From: Campylobacter lari
GTDB taxonomy: Bacteria; Campylobacterota; Campylobacteria; Campylobacterales; Campylobacteraceae
Length of the DNA stretch: 64,000 nt
Direction of reading: 5' to 3'
Assembly (NCBI RefSeq): GCF_900638335.1
Contig: NZ_LR134508.1
Location: forward strand, 62,001 to 126,000
Shown: positions 18,276 to 27,813 of the stretch, one piece after another
How the letters are laid out: the number at the start of each line of letters is the position of its first letter
Position numbering within the stretch: the stretch's first letter is position 1
The notes under the pieces: generated by a model
Databases searched by the model: none
What the model was told of the DNA's origin: nothing
The model's input: only the letters and a program-made list of their open reading frames with translations
Made by a program: the position numbers and the translations under genes

Positions 18276-19322
18276 ATGAAAAAAATGTTAATGTGTGCAG
18301 CCATGGCACTAAGTTTAGGAGCAGGAATTTTGGAAGCAAAACCAAAAGTTGCGATTTTAGCTACAGGTGGAACTATCGCTGGTTCTATTGATAGTTCAGT
18401 AGCTACTACAGGTTATACGGCAGGAGTTTTGGGGGTCGATACTTTAATTAAAGCAGTGCCTCAAATTCAAGATTTAGCGGTAATTAGCGGAGATCAAATT
18501 GCTAATATTGATAGTAAAGATATGACAAATGAAATTTGGCTAAAGCTTGCTAAAGAAGTTAATAGGCTTTTAAGATCTGATGTAGATGGAGTTGTTATTA
18601 CTCATGGTACTGATACTATGGAAGAAACTGCATATTTCCTAAATTTAACTGTAAAAAGCGACAAACCTGTTGTTTTGGTTGGTGCAATGCGTCCATCAAC
18701 TGCAATTAGTGCAGATGGTCCTAAAAATCTTTATAACGCTGTAGCATTAGCAGCAAATCCACAAGCAAAAAATAAAGGCGTAATGGTAGCTATGAATGAT
18801 AGAATTCAAAGTGCTAGAGGTGTTATGAAAACTCATAGCTTAAATGTAAATGCATTTAGTTCACCGGATATGGGTGATATGGGTTATATAGTAGATGGAA
18901 AAGCATTTTTTTATAATACCAATACAAAATTACACACCAAAAAATCTCCATTTGATGTTAGCAAGCTAAAAGAATTACCAAAAGTAGATATTCTTTATAG
19001 TTATGCAAATGATGGTAGCGGTGTTGCAGCAAAAGCTTTGTTTGAAAATGGAACTAAAGGTATAGTTGTAGCTGGAACAGGTGCTGGTAGTATCCATGAT
19101 TATCAAAAAGATGTGTTAAAAGAATTGCTTAAAAAAGGTCTTAATGTAGCGGTAAGCTCACGTGTAGTAGCTGGTAGAGTTGCAGTAAGTGATGCTGATG
19201 CAAAACTTGGTTTCATTGATACAGGTGATATGAGTCCTCAAAAAGCTAGAGTATTATTAATGCTTGCTCTAACTAAAACAAGTGATCCTAAGAAAATTCA
19301 AGAATATTTCTTAAAATACTAA
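18276..19322 (+). CDS. ansB: Periplasmic L-asparaginase (type II)
   Basis: Hydrolyses asparagine to aspartate and ammonia. The 348-residue product has a signal peptide (KKMLMCAAMALSLGAGILEA, cut near 22), so it should act in the periplasm and allow growth on host asparagine. The two catalytic threonine motifs are intact: ATGGTIAGS (about 29-37) and HGTDTMEETA (about 110-119), as are AMRPSTAISADGP and the late SSRVVAGRV strand. In C. jejuni the exported form occurs only in some strains, where it affects tissue tropism; that is family knowledge. It has its own promoter and terminator. Confidence 0.93.
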   Translation: MKKMLMCAAMALSLGAGILEAKPKVAILATGGTIAGSIDSSVATTGYTAGVLGVDTLIKAVPQIQDLAVISGDQIANIDSKDMTNEIWLKLAKEVNRLLRSDVDGVVITHGTDTMEETAYFLNLTVKSDKPVVLVGAMRPSTAISADGPKNLYNAVALAANPQAKNKGVMVAMNDRIQSARGVMKTHSLNVNAFSSPDMGDMGYIVDGKAFFYNTNTKLHTKKSPFDVSKLKELPKVDILYSYANDGSGVAAKALFENGTKGIVVAGTGAGSIHDYQKDVLKELLKKGLNVAVSSRVVAGRVAVSDADAKLGFIDTGDMSPQKARVLLMLALTKTSDPKKIQEYFLKY

Positions 19323-19330
19323 AATCTTAA

Positions 19331-19367
19331 ACACCCAAATGCTACAATAACATTTGGGTGGATTTTT
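19331..19367 (+). terminator. Intrinsic terminator after the asparaginase gene
   Basis: CACCCAAATG (19331-19340) pairs with CATTTGGGTG (about 19350-19359) and is followed by GATTTTTC. The stem is strong, the T run short. Confidence 0.8.
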
Positions 19368-19405
19368 CAATCAAAATCTTACCTAATTAATCACAAGGAA
19401 ATTAA

Positions 19406-20053
19406 ATGAAACAATATGAAAGTTATAAATGCCAAAAATGTGGCAACGAAGTAGAAGTGCAAAATGTAGGTGGTGGAAAGCTTAGCTGTTGTGGTCAAGA
19501 AATGGAGTGTATTACTAAAGATTTAACAGCTGTAAATTTAATGAAAGCTTTTGCGGGTGAGTCTATGGCAAGAAACAAATATGATTTATTTGCAGATATT
19601 GCCCAAGAAGAAGGTTGGCACGCTATTGCAAAACATTTTAGAGAAGCTGCAGAAAATGAAAAATGGCACGCAAGAGCTGAGTTTAAAGCTTATCATGAAT
19701 TAGTAGATGGTAAAGCTTTAGAAGAGACTGCTAAAAATTTAATCTGCGCAGCAGAAGGTGAAAACTATGAGCATACTACTATGTATCCAAATTTTGCAAA
19801 AATCGCAGAAGATGAGGGTAAAAGAAATATAGCAAGATTATTTACAGCTATAGGCAAAGTAGAAATTGAGCATGAAAGAGAATATCTAGCGCTTAAAAAA
19901 ATGCTTGAAGAAGAAGATTTCTTTAATTCAGAAGTAGAAGAATTATGGGTTTGTGAAGTTTGTGGGCACATACATCGTGGTAAAAAAGCACCAAACGCCT
20001 GTCCTTTATGTAAAGCCCCAAAAGAATACTTTAAACGTGAATTTTTAGGATAA
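19406..20053 (+). CDS. rrc: Desulforubrerythrin (Rrc-type rubrerythrin)
   Basis: A 215-residue non-haem iron protein with three metal modules in order: an N-terminal desulforedoxin-like site (CQKCG then SCCGQEMEC, residues 9-32), a four-helix di-iron domain (MKAFAGESMARNKY, EAAENEKWHA, YPNFAKIAEDE, EIEHEREY), and a C-terminal rubredoxin (CEVCGHIHRGKKAPNACPLC). It corresponds to C. jejuni Cj0012c, a peroxide-scavenging cytosolic enzyme under PerR. It stands alone; the region downstream forms a perfect hairpin. Confidence 0.95.
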   Translation: MKQYESYKCQKCGNEVEVQNVGGGKLSCCGQEMECITKDLTAVNLMKAFAGESMARNKYDLFADIAQEEGWHAIAKHFREAAENEKWHARAEFKAYHELVDGKALEETAKNLICAAEGENYEHTTMYPNFAKIAEDEGKRNIARLFTAIGKVEIEHEREYLALKKMLEEEDFFNSEVEELWVCEVCGHIHRGKKAPNACPLCKAPKEYFKREFLG

Positions 20054-20061
20054 TTTTAAAA

Positions 20062-20102
20062 ACCTTGATAAAAATGATAAAATATTTTATTTTTATCAAG
20101 GT
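20062..20102 (+). promoter_or_regulatory. Perfect 14-bp hairpin that buries the next ribosome binding site
   Basis: ACCTTGATAAAAAT (20062-20075) and ATTTTTATCAAGGT (20089-20102) are exact complements around a 13-base loop. The right arm contains AAGG (20098-20101), the only Shine-Dalgarno for the ATG at 20108. No T run follows, so it is less likely to be a simple terminator. If RNA spans it, initiation on the next gene should be inhibited. Confidence 0.65.
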
Positions 20103-20107
20103 CTAAT

Positions 20108-20602
20108 ATGCAAATTTTAACTCATCCTTTTGAACCTTTTTTTGATAAAAACTCAAAAGTTTTAATACTGGGTTCTTTTCCATCCATTAAATCAAGAGAA
20201 GAAAATTTTTATTATCAACATAGTAAAAATCGTTTTTGGCGTATTTTTGAAATATTATTTGAGTGTGAGTTAAAAACAGTGCAAGAGCAAAAAAAATTTC
20301 TGGAATCAAATCATATAGCACTTTGGGATGTTATAGCAAGTTGTAAGATAAAAAATTCAGATGATAAAACTATTTCTTATGTTAAAGCAAATGATATAAA
20401 TATTATTTTAGATAAGGTAAATATAGAAAAAATTTGTGTATTAGGTAAAGTTGCAAGTAAATACTTTGCTAAATTTTATCCTGAGCAAAAATTTTTTGAA
20501 CTTCCTTCAAGTTCTCCTGCTAATATGAATTATTCTTTAGAAAATTTAGTAGAAAAATATAGCATTATAAAGGAAAATAATGGCTTTAGTTGGAGTAGAT
20601 GA
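20108..20602 (+). CDS. DNA-deoxyinosine (hypoxanthine) glycosylase, UDG superfamily
   Basis: 164 residues of the uracil-DNA glycosylase fold, family 6 type. The first motif is VLILGSFPSIKSREENFYYQHSKNRFWRI (residues about 18-46), with the Asn of SKNRFW in the place of the family catalytic Asn; the last motif is LPSSSPAN (residues about 130-137). It should remove hypoxanthine formed by adenine deamination. The ribosome site is trapped in a hairpin, and the last 23 bases overlap rnhB, so the two are probably coupled. Length is normal for the family. Confidence 0.82.
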   Translation: MQILTHPFEPFFDKNSKVLILGSFPSIKSREENFYYQHSKNRFWRIFEILFECELKTVQEQKKFLESNHIALWDVIASCKIKNSDDKTISYVKANDINIILDKVNIEKICVLGKVASKYFAKFYPEQKFFELPSSSPANMNYSLENLVEKYSIIKENNGFSWSR

Positions 20603-21131
20603 GGCTGGACGCGGGGCTTTGGCTGGAGATATGCACATAGGAGCTTGCAAGCTTTTAAAAAATATTGATGGTTTGGCTGATTCTAAAAAATTAAGCGCAA
20701 AAAAAAGAGAAGAGTTATATGAGCAAATTCTTTATCATTCAAATTTTTTGATTCTTGCTTTTTCACCTTTACAAATTGATACTTTAGGGCTTAGTCAGTG
20801 TTTACAACTAGCTTTAAAAATCATTAAAAAACATTTTAATCAAGATGAGATTTTATATGACGGAAATTTAAATTATGGGGTTTTGGGTATTAAAACCATG
20901 ATTAAAGCTGATATGAAGGTGCAAGAGGTTTCAGCAGCTAGTATTTTAGCCAAGGTAAGTCGTGATCAAAAAATGTATTATTTTTCTAAATTATATAATA
21001 ATTATGACTTTGATAAACACAAAGGTTATGGCACAAAAGCTCATATAGAAAAGATTAAAGCATTTGGTTATTCGCCCTTGCACCGTAAAAGCTTTATGTT
21101 AAAGTGTTTTGAGAAAAATTTATTTGATTAA
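20580..21131 (+). CDS. rnhB: Ribonuclease HII
   Basis: RNase HII cuts RNA in RNA-DNA hybrids and removes single ribonucleotides from DNA. The 183-residue protein keeps the metal-binding DEAGRG (Asp-Glu at residues 7-8), the KKLSAKKREELYE block, ILYDGN and the VSAASILAKVSRD segment. The start lies inside the glycosylase gene after AAAGGA, pairing two DNA-repair functions in one message. Nothing unusual in length. Confidence 0.95.
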   Translation: MALVGVDEAGRGALAGDMHIGACKLLKNIDGLADSKKLSAKKREELYEQILYHSNFLILAFSPLQIDTLGLSQCLQLALKIIKKHFNQDEILYDGNLNYGVLGIKTMIKADMKVQEVSAASILAKVSRDQKMYYFSKLYNNYDFDKHKGYGTKAHIEKIKAFGYSPLHRKSFMLKCFEKNLFD

Positions 21132-21356
21132 ATTGTGTGCTTTTTACACTTTTTTATTTTGAATTTTACTTTCTTTAAAAATAATAGAATGTTTTAATAT
21201 TTGAAATATTATTATTAAGATAAAAAAATATATTCAAAAAATATTTTTTTAATAAATATTTATTAAAAATAATAATATTAGTTAAAATTGCTATATGTTT
21301 TAAGAAAAATTAATTTTTTTCTATTATAGTAATATAAAAACATTTCAAGAGGTGTT

Positions 21357-22385
21357 ATGTCTTTACTTTTAAGTGAGCTAAAGATTGGAAATTTTTATGT
21401 AAAAAATCGTATCGTAATGCCCCCTATGGATATGTATGAAACGCAAGTTTTAGATGGTAAGATTAATCAATTTCACCTGATACATTATGGAGCTAGAGCT
21501 TTGGGTGGTGTTGGACTTATCATAGTTCAAGCTTGTGCGATTAATGAAAATGCAAAAATTGCTGATAATGATATAGGTCTTTGGGGAGATTTTCAAATTC
21601 AAGGACACAAAGAGCTTGTCGAGCTTTGTCATCATTTTGGTGCTAAAATTGCCATTCAGTTAAATCATAGTGGCCGTAAAAACTCGTGTAAAGAAGCCAT
21701 GATAAAAGCTCCAAGTAATATAGCTTTTAGTGAAAAATTTTCCAAACTTCATGTTTTAAGTAAAGATGAAATTTTACAAATAGAGCAAGAATTTATTCAA
21801 AGCGCCAAAAGAGCCAAAGAAGCAGGTTATGATGCAGTAGAGCTTCATAGTGCTCATGGGTATTTGCTTAGTTCGTTTTTATCGCCTTTGTCAAATCAAA
21901 GAGATGATGAATATGGTGGCAGTTTTGAAAATAGAACGCGTCTTTTGTGTGATATCATTAAGCGTATAAAAAAAGAAGTTGATATTGCTTTATTTGTAAG
22001 AATTTCTGCTACAGAATGGCAAGAAGGTGGTTGGAATCTAGAAGATAGTAAAAAACTTGCCTTGATTTTAGAAAAATTAGGGATTGATATGCTAGATGTT
22101 TCAGCAGGAGGAAATATCAATAAACCTTCTTTAATGCCAAATATAGCACCACTTTATCAAGCTCCTTATGCTAAAGCTTTAAAAGAAGTTGTTAAAATTC
22201 CCGTATCTTGTGTGGGGCTTATAAATAGTGCTAGCGAAGGAGAGGCTTTGCTTTTGGGCGGGGTGTGTGATTTGGTTTGTTATGGTAGAAAATTACTAAG
22301 AAATCCAAATTTTGCCAATGAAGCCGCAGTTGCTTTAAATGAAAGAGAAAAAATTATGCCAAATTACTCTAGAGCATATATGTAA
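21357..22385 (+). CDS. Old Yellow Enzyme-family NADH:flavin oxidoreductase
   Basis: 342 residues forming one FMN-binding TIM barrel, YqjM-like. Seen are the KNRIVMPPMDMYE start, the QLNHSGRKN substrate-binding histidine, the HSAHGYLLSSFLSPLSNQR segment, the YGGSFENRTRL signature, and the VSCVGLI and CYGRKLLRNP phosphate-binding end. Such enzymes reduce activated alkenes; the natural substrate is unknown. A TATAGT-like -10 (21325-21330) and an AAGAGGTG ribosome site precede it. The serine transporter gene follows. Confidence 0.88.
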   Translation: MSLLLSELKIGNFYVKNRIVMPPMDMYETQVLDGKINQFHLIHYGARALGGVGLIIVQACAINENAKIADNDIGLWGDFQIQGHKELVELCHHFGAKIAIQLNHSGRKNSCKEAMIKAPSNIAFSEKFSKLHVLSKDEILQIEQEFIQSAKRAKEAGYDAVELHSAHGYLLSSFLSPLSNQRDDEYGGSFENRTRLLCDIIKRIKKEVDIALFVRISATEWQEGGWNLEDSKKLALILEKLGIDMLDVSAGGNINKPSLMPNIAPLYQAPYAKALKEVVKIPVSCVGLINSASEGEALLLGGVCDLVCYGRKLLRNPNFANEAAVALNEREKIMPNYSRAYM

Positions 22386-22446
22386 AATAATACAAAAAGT
22401 TTTTTTAGGTAAAAGCTTTTTTTATTATTTTTTACAAGGAGAAAAT

Positions 22447-23769
22447 GTGGATAATCTTAAGTGGAATTCTTTTGATACGCGTTGGATGCTTTCTCTTTTT
22501 GGGACTGCAGTTGGTGCGGGGATTTTATTTTTACCTATTAAGGCAGGTGTTGGCGGTTTTTGGCCAGTTGTTGTGATGGCTTTGATTATTTTTCCAATGG
22601 TGTATTTAAGCCATAGAGCCTTAAGTCGTTTTGTGTGTCAAGCAAATGGTAATGATAAAGACATTACTCATGCAGCTGAAGAGTATTTTGGTAGAAAAGT
22701 AAGTATTTTTATTTCTATCCTTTATTTCTTTGCAATTTTCCCAATTTGTTTAGCATATTGTGTGGGTATAACTAATACTTTTGAAAGTTTTATTTATAAT
22801 CAATTCTTACCGCTTTTAGATTCAAATGGTTCTTTTGCAAGTGCAATTAGCGCTATGTATCAAACAAGTGTTAATGAGCAAGGAAAAACTGTAGCTAATT
22901 TGCTTCCTTTTTATAGAGCGGTTTTTGCTTTTGTTTTGGTAAGTATTTTTATGCTTATTATGCTTTTTAGTGAAGAATTAATCACTAAAGTATGTGAATG
23001 GCTTGTGTATCCTTTGTGTGCTATTTTATTTTTATTTTCTTTATATCTTATCCCACAATGGTCATTTGAAAGCTTTAGTGCTATTCCTGGAACAAAAGAA
23101 TTTATCACTATAGTATGGCTAACTTTACCAGTTTTGGTGTTTTCGTTTAATCACTCACCAGCGATTTCTACTTTTTCTTTAAGTGTAAAAAGACAATATC
23201 CTGAAAATTCAGTACAAAAAGCAAATCAAGTGTTATTTAGAACCTCAGTAATGTTGCTTGTTTTTGTTATGTTTTTTGTGGTATCTTGTGTGCTTTCTTT
23301 AACTCCTGCAGAACTTGCTGAAGCTAGGGCACAAAATATACCTGTACTTTCTTATTTTGCCAATAAGCTTGATAATCCATTTATTTCTTATGGTGGTCCA
23401 TTAATTGCATTTTTAGCAATTTCTAGTTCTTTCTTTGGGCATTATTTTGGTGCTAGAGAGGGTGCTTATGGTATAGTTAGAAAATGTTGCAAATTAGCAG
23501 GTAATGAAAACCCTGATTTGAAAAAAATCGCAGTTTACTCAACTTTAGTAATGTATATTATTATGTTAATCACTGCTTATGTAAATCCAAGTATTTTAGG
23601 CTTTATTGAAAGCTTAGGTGGTCCAATTATTGCTGCAATATTATTCTTAATGCCTATGATTGCAATTTATACTGTTTCTAAAATGAAAAAATTCCAAAAC
23701 AAAGCTTTGGATGCTTTTGTATTTATCACAGGTGTTTTGACAATTATCACTGTAATTTATACCTTTTAA
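22447..23769 (+). CDS. sdaC: Serine transporter SdaC
   Basis: A 440-residue inner-membrane amino-acid/proton symporter of the hydroxy/aromatic amino acid permease family, with about eleven spans. The GTG at 22447 is chosen as start because AAGGAG lies five bases upstream and the next residues (WNSFDTRWMLSLFGTAVGAGILFLPIKAG) begin the family; an upstream ATG at 22339 lies inside the previous gene and would add 36 non-family residues. Serine import feeds the dehydratase 11 bases downstream, a main carbon route in C. jejuni. Confidence 0.94.
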   Translation: MDNLKWNSFDTRWMLSLFGTAVGAGILFLPIKAGVGGFWPVVVMALIIFPMVYLSHRALSRFVCQANGNDKDITHAAEEYFGRKVSIFISILYFFAIFPICLAYCVGITNTFESFIYNQFLPLLDSNGSFASAISAMYQTSVNEQGKTVANLLPFYRAVFAFVLVSIFMLIMLFSEELITKVCEWLVYPLCAILFLFSLYLIPQWSFESFSAIPGTKEFITIVWLTLPVLVFSFNHSPAISTFSLSVKRQYPENSVQKANQVLFRTSVMLLVFVMFFVVSCVLSLTPAELAEARAQNIPVLSYFANKLDNPFISYGGPLIAFLAISSSFFGHYFGAREGAYGIVRKCCKLAGNENPDLKKIAVYSTLVMYIIMLITAYVNPSILGFIESLGGPIIAAILFLMPMIAIYTVSKMKKFQNKALDAFVFITGVLTIITVIYTF

Positions 23770-23780
23770 GGTGCTAGTGA

Positions 23781-25148
23781 ATGAGTAGTAATTTAAGTAT
23801 ATTTAAAGTCGGTGTTGGTCCTTCTTCTTCTCATACCTTAGGACCAATGCTAGCAGGGAATATGTTTTGTGAAAAAATCAAAGATAAAATCACACAAATT
23901 GCAAAAATTCAGATCAGACTTTATGGCTCTTTATCACTTACTGGTAAAGGCCATTTAAGTGATAAGGCTATTATATGGGGTTTGAGTGGCTTAAGAGCAA
24001 AAGAACTCAATGCTGCTTTACAAGATCGTGTGTTTAATAAAATTTTACAAGATAAAATTTTGGTTTTAAATGCTCAAAAAGAATTAAATTTTGATTATGA
24101 TAAGGATTTGATTTTTGAAAAAGACTTTTTGCCTTTGCATGAAAATGGATTAAAAGTAAGTGCTTATGATGAAAACGGAGAAATCATTGCTGAAGAAATT
24201 TATTATTCAGTGGGTGGTGGTTTTGTTATGAGTGAAGCTGAGCTTCAAAAACACAAAGATGGAGCTTGTGAGCAAAAACATACTAAATTAGAACTTGATA
24301 TTAACAATGCAAGTGATGCTTTAAAAATTTGTGAAGAAAAATCATGGGATCTAGCAAAACTTTCTTATGAATATGAACTTCAATTTCATACCAAAGAAGA
24401 AATTAGAGCTTATTGTTTAGAAATTTGGGAAGTGATGCAAGAAGTTTATTATAATGGCATTCACCCAAGCTCAGATTTTCTTCCAGGAAATTTGCACTTA
24501 AAACGTCGTGCTAAAGGACTTAATGAACGTTTGGCCATGACAAGTGATCCTTTGGGGATTATTGATTTTATTTCTTTATATGCTATTGCTATTGCAGAAG
24601 AAAATGCAAGTGGAGCTAGAGTGGTAACTGCTCCAACTAATGGAGCATGTGCTGTTGTGCCTGCTGTAATGCTTTATCTTAAAAATCATACGATTGGCTT
24701 TAATGATGAAAAGGCTATTAATTTTTTACTTACCGCTATGTTGATAGGCTCTTTTTATAAGAAAAATGCAAGCATAAGTGGTGCTGAAGCTGGCTGTCAA
24801 GCTGAAATTGGTAGTGCGAGTTCTATGGCAGCAGGAGCCATGGCTACTGTGATGGGTTTTGATGCAAAGATAGCTTGTAATGCTGCTGAAATTGCAATGG
24901 AGCATCATTTGGGGCTAACTTGTGATCCAGTAAGTGGTTTAGTGCAAATTCCTTGTATAGAAAGAAATGCTTTTGGAGCGATCAAAGCTATTTCAGCTGC
25001 TAGAATGGCAATGAGTAGAAAATCTACTCCAAAAGTAAGTCTTGATGAGGTTATAAAAACCATGTATGAAACTGGTAAGGATATGAACTCAAAATACAAA
25101 GAAACTTCTTTAGGTGGCTTAGCTACTAATCTTACAAGTGTATGTTAA
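23781..25148 (+). CDS. sdaA: L-serine dehydratase (iron-sulfur type)
   Basis: Converts L-serine to pyruvate and ammonia using an oxygen-sensitive [4Fe-4S] cluster, with no PLP. The 455 residues hold the fused beta-alpha form: SIFKVGVGPSSSHTLGP at the start, SGARVVTAPTNGACAVVPAVM in the middle, SGAEAGCQAEIGSASSMAAGA and CDPVSGLVQIPCIERNAFG toward the end. The cysteines in the last three blocks are the expected cluster ligands. It is co-transcribed with sdaC and ends in a strong terminator. Confidence 0.96.
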   Translation: MSSNLSIFKVGVGPSSSHTLGPMLAGNMFCEKIKDKITQIAKIQIRLYGSLSLTGKGHLSDKAIIWGLSGLRAKELNAALQDRVFNKILQDKILVLNAQKELNFDYDKDLIFEKDFLPLHENGLKVSAYDENGEIIAEEIYYSVGGGFVMSEAELQKHKDGACEQKHTKLELDINNASDALKICEEKSWDLAKLSYEYELQFHTKEEIRAYCLEIWEVMQEVYYNGIHPSSDFLPGNLHLKRRAKGLNERLAMTSDPLGIIDFISLYAIAIAEENASGARVVTAPTNGACAVVPAVMLYLKNHTIGFNDEKAINFLLTAMLIGSFYKKNASISGAEAGCQAEIGSASSMAAGAMATVMGFDAKIACNAAEIAMEHHLGLTCDPVSGLVQIPCIERNAFGAIKAISAARMAMSRKSTPKVSLDEVIKTMYETGKDMNSKYKETSLGGLATNLTSVC

Positions 25149-25177
25149 AACCTTAAGTTTTAAAACTTAAGGTTTTT
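25147..25177 (+). terminator. Intrinsic terminator after sdaA
   Basis: AAAACCTTAAGTTT and AAACTTAAGGTTTT are complementary with a minimal loop and end in five T. It begins within the sdaA stop codon region. Confidence 0.88.
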
Positions 25178-25237
25178 CCTTAAAGCTTTTAAAAGCGCAT
25201 AAATGCTAAATTTTTAAAAATTTTAAGGAAAATATAA

Positions 25238-25993
25238 ATGATAGAAATCAAAAAACCAGCAGAGATAGAAAAACTACGCAAAGCAAATGAGCTTGTAGCT
25301 AGAACACTTGATTATCTAGAGGATATTATAGTCCCAGGTATGAGTTTAAAAGAAATTGATATTAAAGCAGAAGAATTTATACTTGATCATGGTGCCAAAC
25401 CATCTTTTAAAGGCTTGTATGGTTTTCCAGGCAGTATTTGTATTTCACTTAACCAAGCTTGCATTCATGGTGTGGGTGATGAGCGTATTTTAAAAGAAGG
25501 TGATATTTTAGGGCTTGATGTGGGTACTTGCATAGATGGATATTATGGAGATGCAGCAAGGACTATACCTATAGGTAAAATTTCAGCTACTGATGAGGCG
25601 TTGATTGCTTGTGCTAAAGATGCTTTGTATTATGCTATAGATATTATTAAAGAAGGTATGCGCTTTAAAGAGCTTTCTTATGAACTTGGTGAATTTATTA
25701 CCAAAAGAGGTTTTGTACCTTTGAAGGGTTATTGTGGACATGGTATAGGTAAAAAGCCACACGGTGAGCCCGAAATTCCAAATTATTTAGAACCAGGTGC
25801 TAGTGCAAAAAGTGGACCTAAAATCAAAAATGGCATGGTATTTTGCATAGAACCTATGGTATGTCAAAAAGATGGTACCCCGGTACATTTAAAAGGTAAT
25901 TGGGAAGCAGGAAGTAAAGATGGTTTAAATGCAGCTCATTATGAGCACTGTGTTGCTATTATAAATGGTAAGGCAGATATTTTATCTAAGTAA
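25238..25993 (+). CDS. map: Methionine aminopeptidase, type I
   Basis: Removes the initiator methionine from new proteins. 251 residues. The five metal ligands sit in recognisable places: GLDVGTCIDGYYGDAAR (two Asp), GHGIGKKPHGEP (His), FCIEPM (Glu) and the late HYEHCVAI (Glu region); the substrate histidine is in QACIHGVG. In many bacteria map adjoins secY; here it is a single gene between the sdaA terminator and a convergent terminator shared with docB. Confidence 0.96.
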   Translation: MIEIKKPAEIEKLRKANELVARTLDYLEDIIVPGMSLKEIDIKAEEFILDHGAKPSFKGLYGFPGSICISLNQACIHGVGDERILKEGDILGLDVGTCIDGYYGDAARTIPIGKISATDEALIACAKDALYYAIDIIKEGMRFKELSYELGEFITKRGFVPLKGYCGHGIGKKPHGEPEIPNYLEPGASAKSGPKIKNGMVFCIEPMVCQKDGTPVHLKGNWEAGSKDGLNAAHYEHCVAIINGKADILSK

Positions 25994-26014
25994 GAAAGTT
26001 TAAATCTTTCTTAC
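25990..26014. terminator. Shared hairpin between map and docB
   Basis: GTAAGAAAG (25990-25998) and CTTTCTTAC (26006-26014) are perfect complements around TTTAAAT. It overlaps the map stop codon and reaches the docB stop codon, so it can serve both convergent genes, though neither side has a long T run. Confidence 0.6.
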
Positions 26015-27813
26015 TCGAATGTTTTTAATTTTTCTGAAAGCTTAGAAGCATTTTCTAAAACATCTTGTGAAATTTGTGTCAAATCAAGAGAGTAATTTTT
26101 AACACAATTTGCAAGTTCGGTTACTTTTTCTATATTTTGTTCTAGTTCATTCATTTTAGCTTTTGATTCATCACTTTTTTCTTCCATGATCTTAGTAGAA
26201 TGAATACTTGTTTTTAATTTTTCTATAGAAGTTCCAACTTCACCTTGTAAGATATTGGCTTTATTAGAAGTATCGTTCATGGATTGATGAATTCCATCCA
26301 TCAAACTTTTATTATCATTGATTTGTTGCACTATAGTTCTCACAGTAGTTTCTATAGCAACCAAAGATTTTGTGGTTTTATCAGCTAGATTTCTTACTTC
26401 ATCAGCAACTACTGCAAAACCTCTACCATGTTCACCTGCGCGTGCAGCTTCAATAGCAGCATTTAATGCTAGCAAGTTAGTTTGATCTGCTATATCTTTA
26501 ATAGTAGTGGTAACTTCCACTATACTATCAGCACTTTGCACTAGTATATCCATAGCACTTAAAACACTTTGTTCTTTTTCGCCGCTTAATAATATAAGCT
26601 CTACTAATTCTTTTAATGTAGTTTCAACTTTTCCCATTACTTCTTGCATATCATACATATCTTTTATAGTGTTTTTTGCTAAGTTTTGAGTTAAGTCTAT
26701 ATGGCTTTCTAAAACAGAACTTATTTCATGTACATTAGAAATTTGTTCATGTTGTAAAAGTGAGCTTTGCTGTAAAACTTCAGCGTTTTGAGAAAGTTTT
26801 TGTGAGCTTTTGTGACTTGAACTCGCAGTCTGTATAGCTTCTAAAACAGAATTTTGCACTATTTGTATAAAAGAGTTTATATAGCCAGCGCTTGTAGCTA
26901 ATTCACTTTTTTTATCAATATCTAATCTTGCACTTAAATTCGCATGCTCTCCAGCTAAATTTGCACTTAATTTTTCTAGCAAAGATATAGGTATAATTAC
27001 TTTTTTTAATGTCAGCAATATAAAAAATACCAATACAGCTAAAATAAATAAGAAAATTCCTATAGCGGTGTAAAGATTATATTTGTTGTTAAGATTAATT
27101 TCTTGAGCAATTAAATTTTTATGAGCAATGATTTCTTTTTGTAGTTCTTGATCAAGAAAACTTTGGGAATTATCTTTTAAAATTTTAATTTGATTTAGTA
27201 TCATTTTGCAATGTGTGCTAAAAAGTTCAAATAAATCTTGTGGTAGTTGTGAGCCTTTTGTGTTTAAATTTGCTACTAAATTTTGGAGACGATTTTGCGC
27301 TAAAGGTTCTAGTATGTCCATGGTTCCTATAATACTTAGTATATCTCCGACATATTCTATTTGTTTGGCTTCTTGGATATTAAGTGCTGTTTGGTTTGTT
27401 TGCTTAATGATTTCTTGTTGAATTTCATAAAGATAAAGCTTTGAATTTATAGCAATAGAATTAGCTGATTTAAAATGTTGCAATTGAGTGTTTTTTTTCT
27501 CAAAAATTGCTTCTATTTGTTTGGTGTCAATTTTATTAGCTTTTAAAATTACCAAAGTATTTTCAAATTCTTGCACTAAAGCAACGCTAGTATCATAATT
27601 TTGTAAGTTGAGTTTATTTTTAAAAACCTCATCTATTTTAGTATCTAGAATTTCTAATTTTTGAAATGAACCCATGATGAGTGAATTTCTTTTTGTAGTG
27701 TTGTAGGTATTAAAGATAAATAATGTTAGGGTTAAAAGTAATACCAAAACCACTACTGACAATGTAATAAACTGTTTTAAGAAAGAAAAATATTTTTTAT
27801 TTGAGTGGGTCAT
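26011..27813 (-). CDS. docB: Methyl-accepting chemotaxis protein (DocB-like)
   Basis: 600 residues. A short cytoplasmic start and one span (about 14-36) lead into a helical periplasmic sensor of about 210 residues rich in Gln, Asn and Leu with no PAS or Cache motif visible by eye. A second span (about 247-270) and HAMP-like helices follow, then the signalling hairpin ([35 protein letters not shown]). The order with the peroxidase gene equals C. jejuni docB/docA (Cj0019c/Cj0020c), both needed for chick colonisation. Its start overlaps docA by 17 bases. The ligand is unknown. Confidence 0.88.
   Translation of the reverse strand: MTHSNKKYFSFLKQFITLSVVVLVLLLTLTLFIFNTYNTTKRNSLIMGSFQKLEILDTKIDEVFKNKLNLQNYDTSVALVQEFENTLVILKANKIDTKQIEAIFEKKNTQLQHFKSANSIAINSKLYLYEIQQEIIKQTNQTALNIQEAKQIEYVGDILSIIGTMDILEPLAQNRLQNLVANLNTKGSQLPQDLFELFSTHCKMILNQIKILKDNSQSFLDQELQKEIIAHKNLIAQEINLNNKYNLYTAIGIFLFILAVLVFFILLTLKKVIIPISLLEKLSANLAGEHANLSARLDIDKKSELATSAGYINSFIQIVQNSVLEAIQTASSSHKSSQKLSQNAEVLQQSSLLQHEQISNVHEISSVLESHIDLTQNLAKNTIKDMYDMQEVMGKVETTLKELVELILLSGEKEQSVLSAMDILVQSADSIVEVTTTIKDIADQTNLLALNAAIEAARAGEHGRGFAVVADEVRNLADKTTKSLVAIETTVRTIVQQINDNKSLMDGIHQSMNDTSNKANILQGEVGTSIEKLKTSIHSTKIMEEKSDESKAKMNELEQNIEKVTELANCVKNYSLDLTQISQDVLENASKLSEKLKTFE

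Noticed and set aside
21132-21356. AT-rich gap between rnhB and the Old Yellow Enzyme gene as an origin or regulatory island
   Set aside because: It has no DnaA boxes or long repeats visible; a weak -10 box and simple A/T runs explain it.
22339-22446. Upstream ATG for sdaC inside the Old Yellow Enzyme gene
   Set aside because: It has no ribosome site and adds 36 residues absent from the family, while GTG 22447 has AAGGAG at ideal distance.
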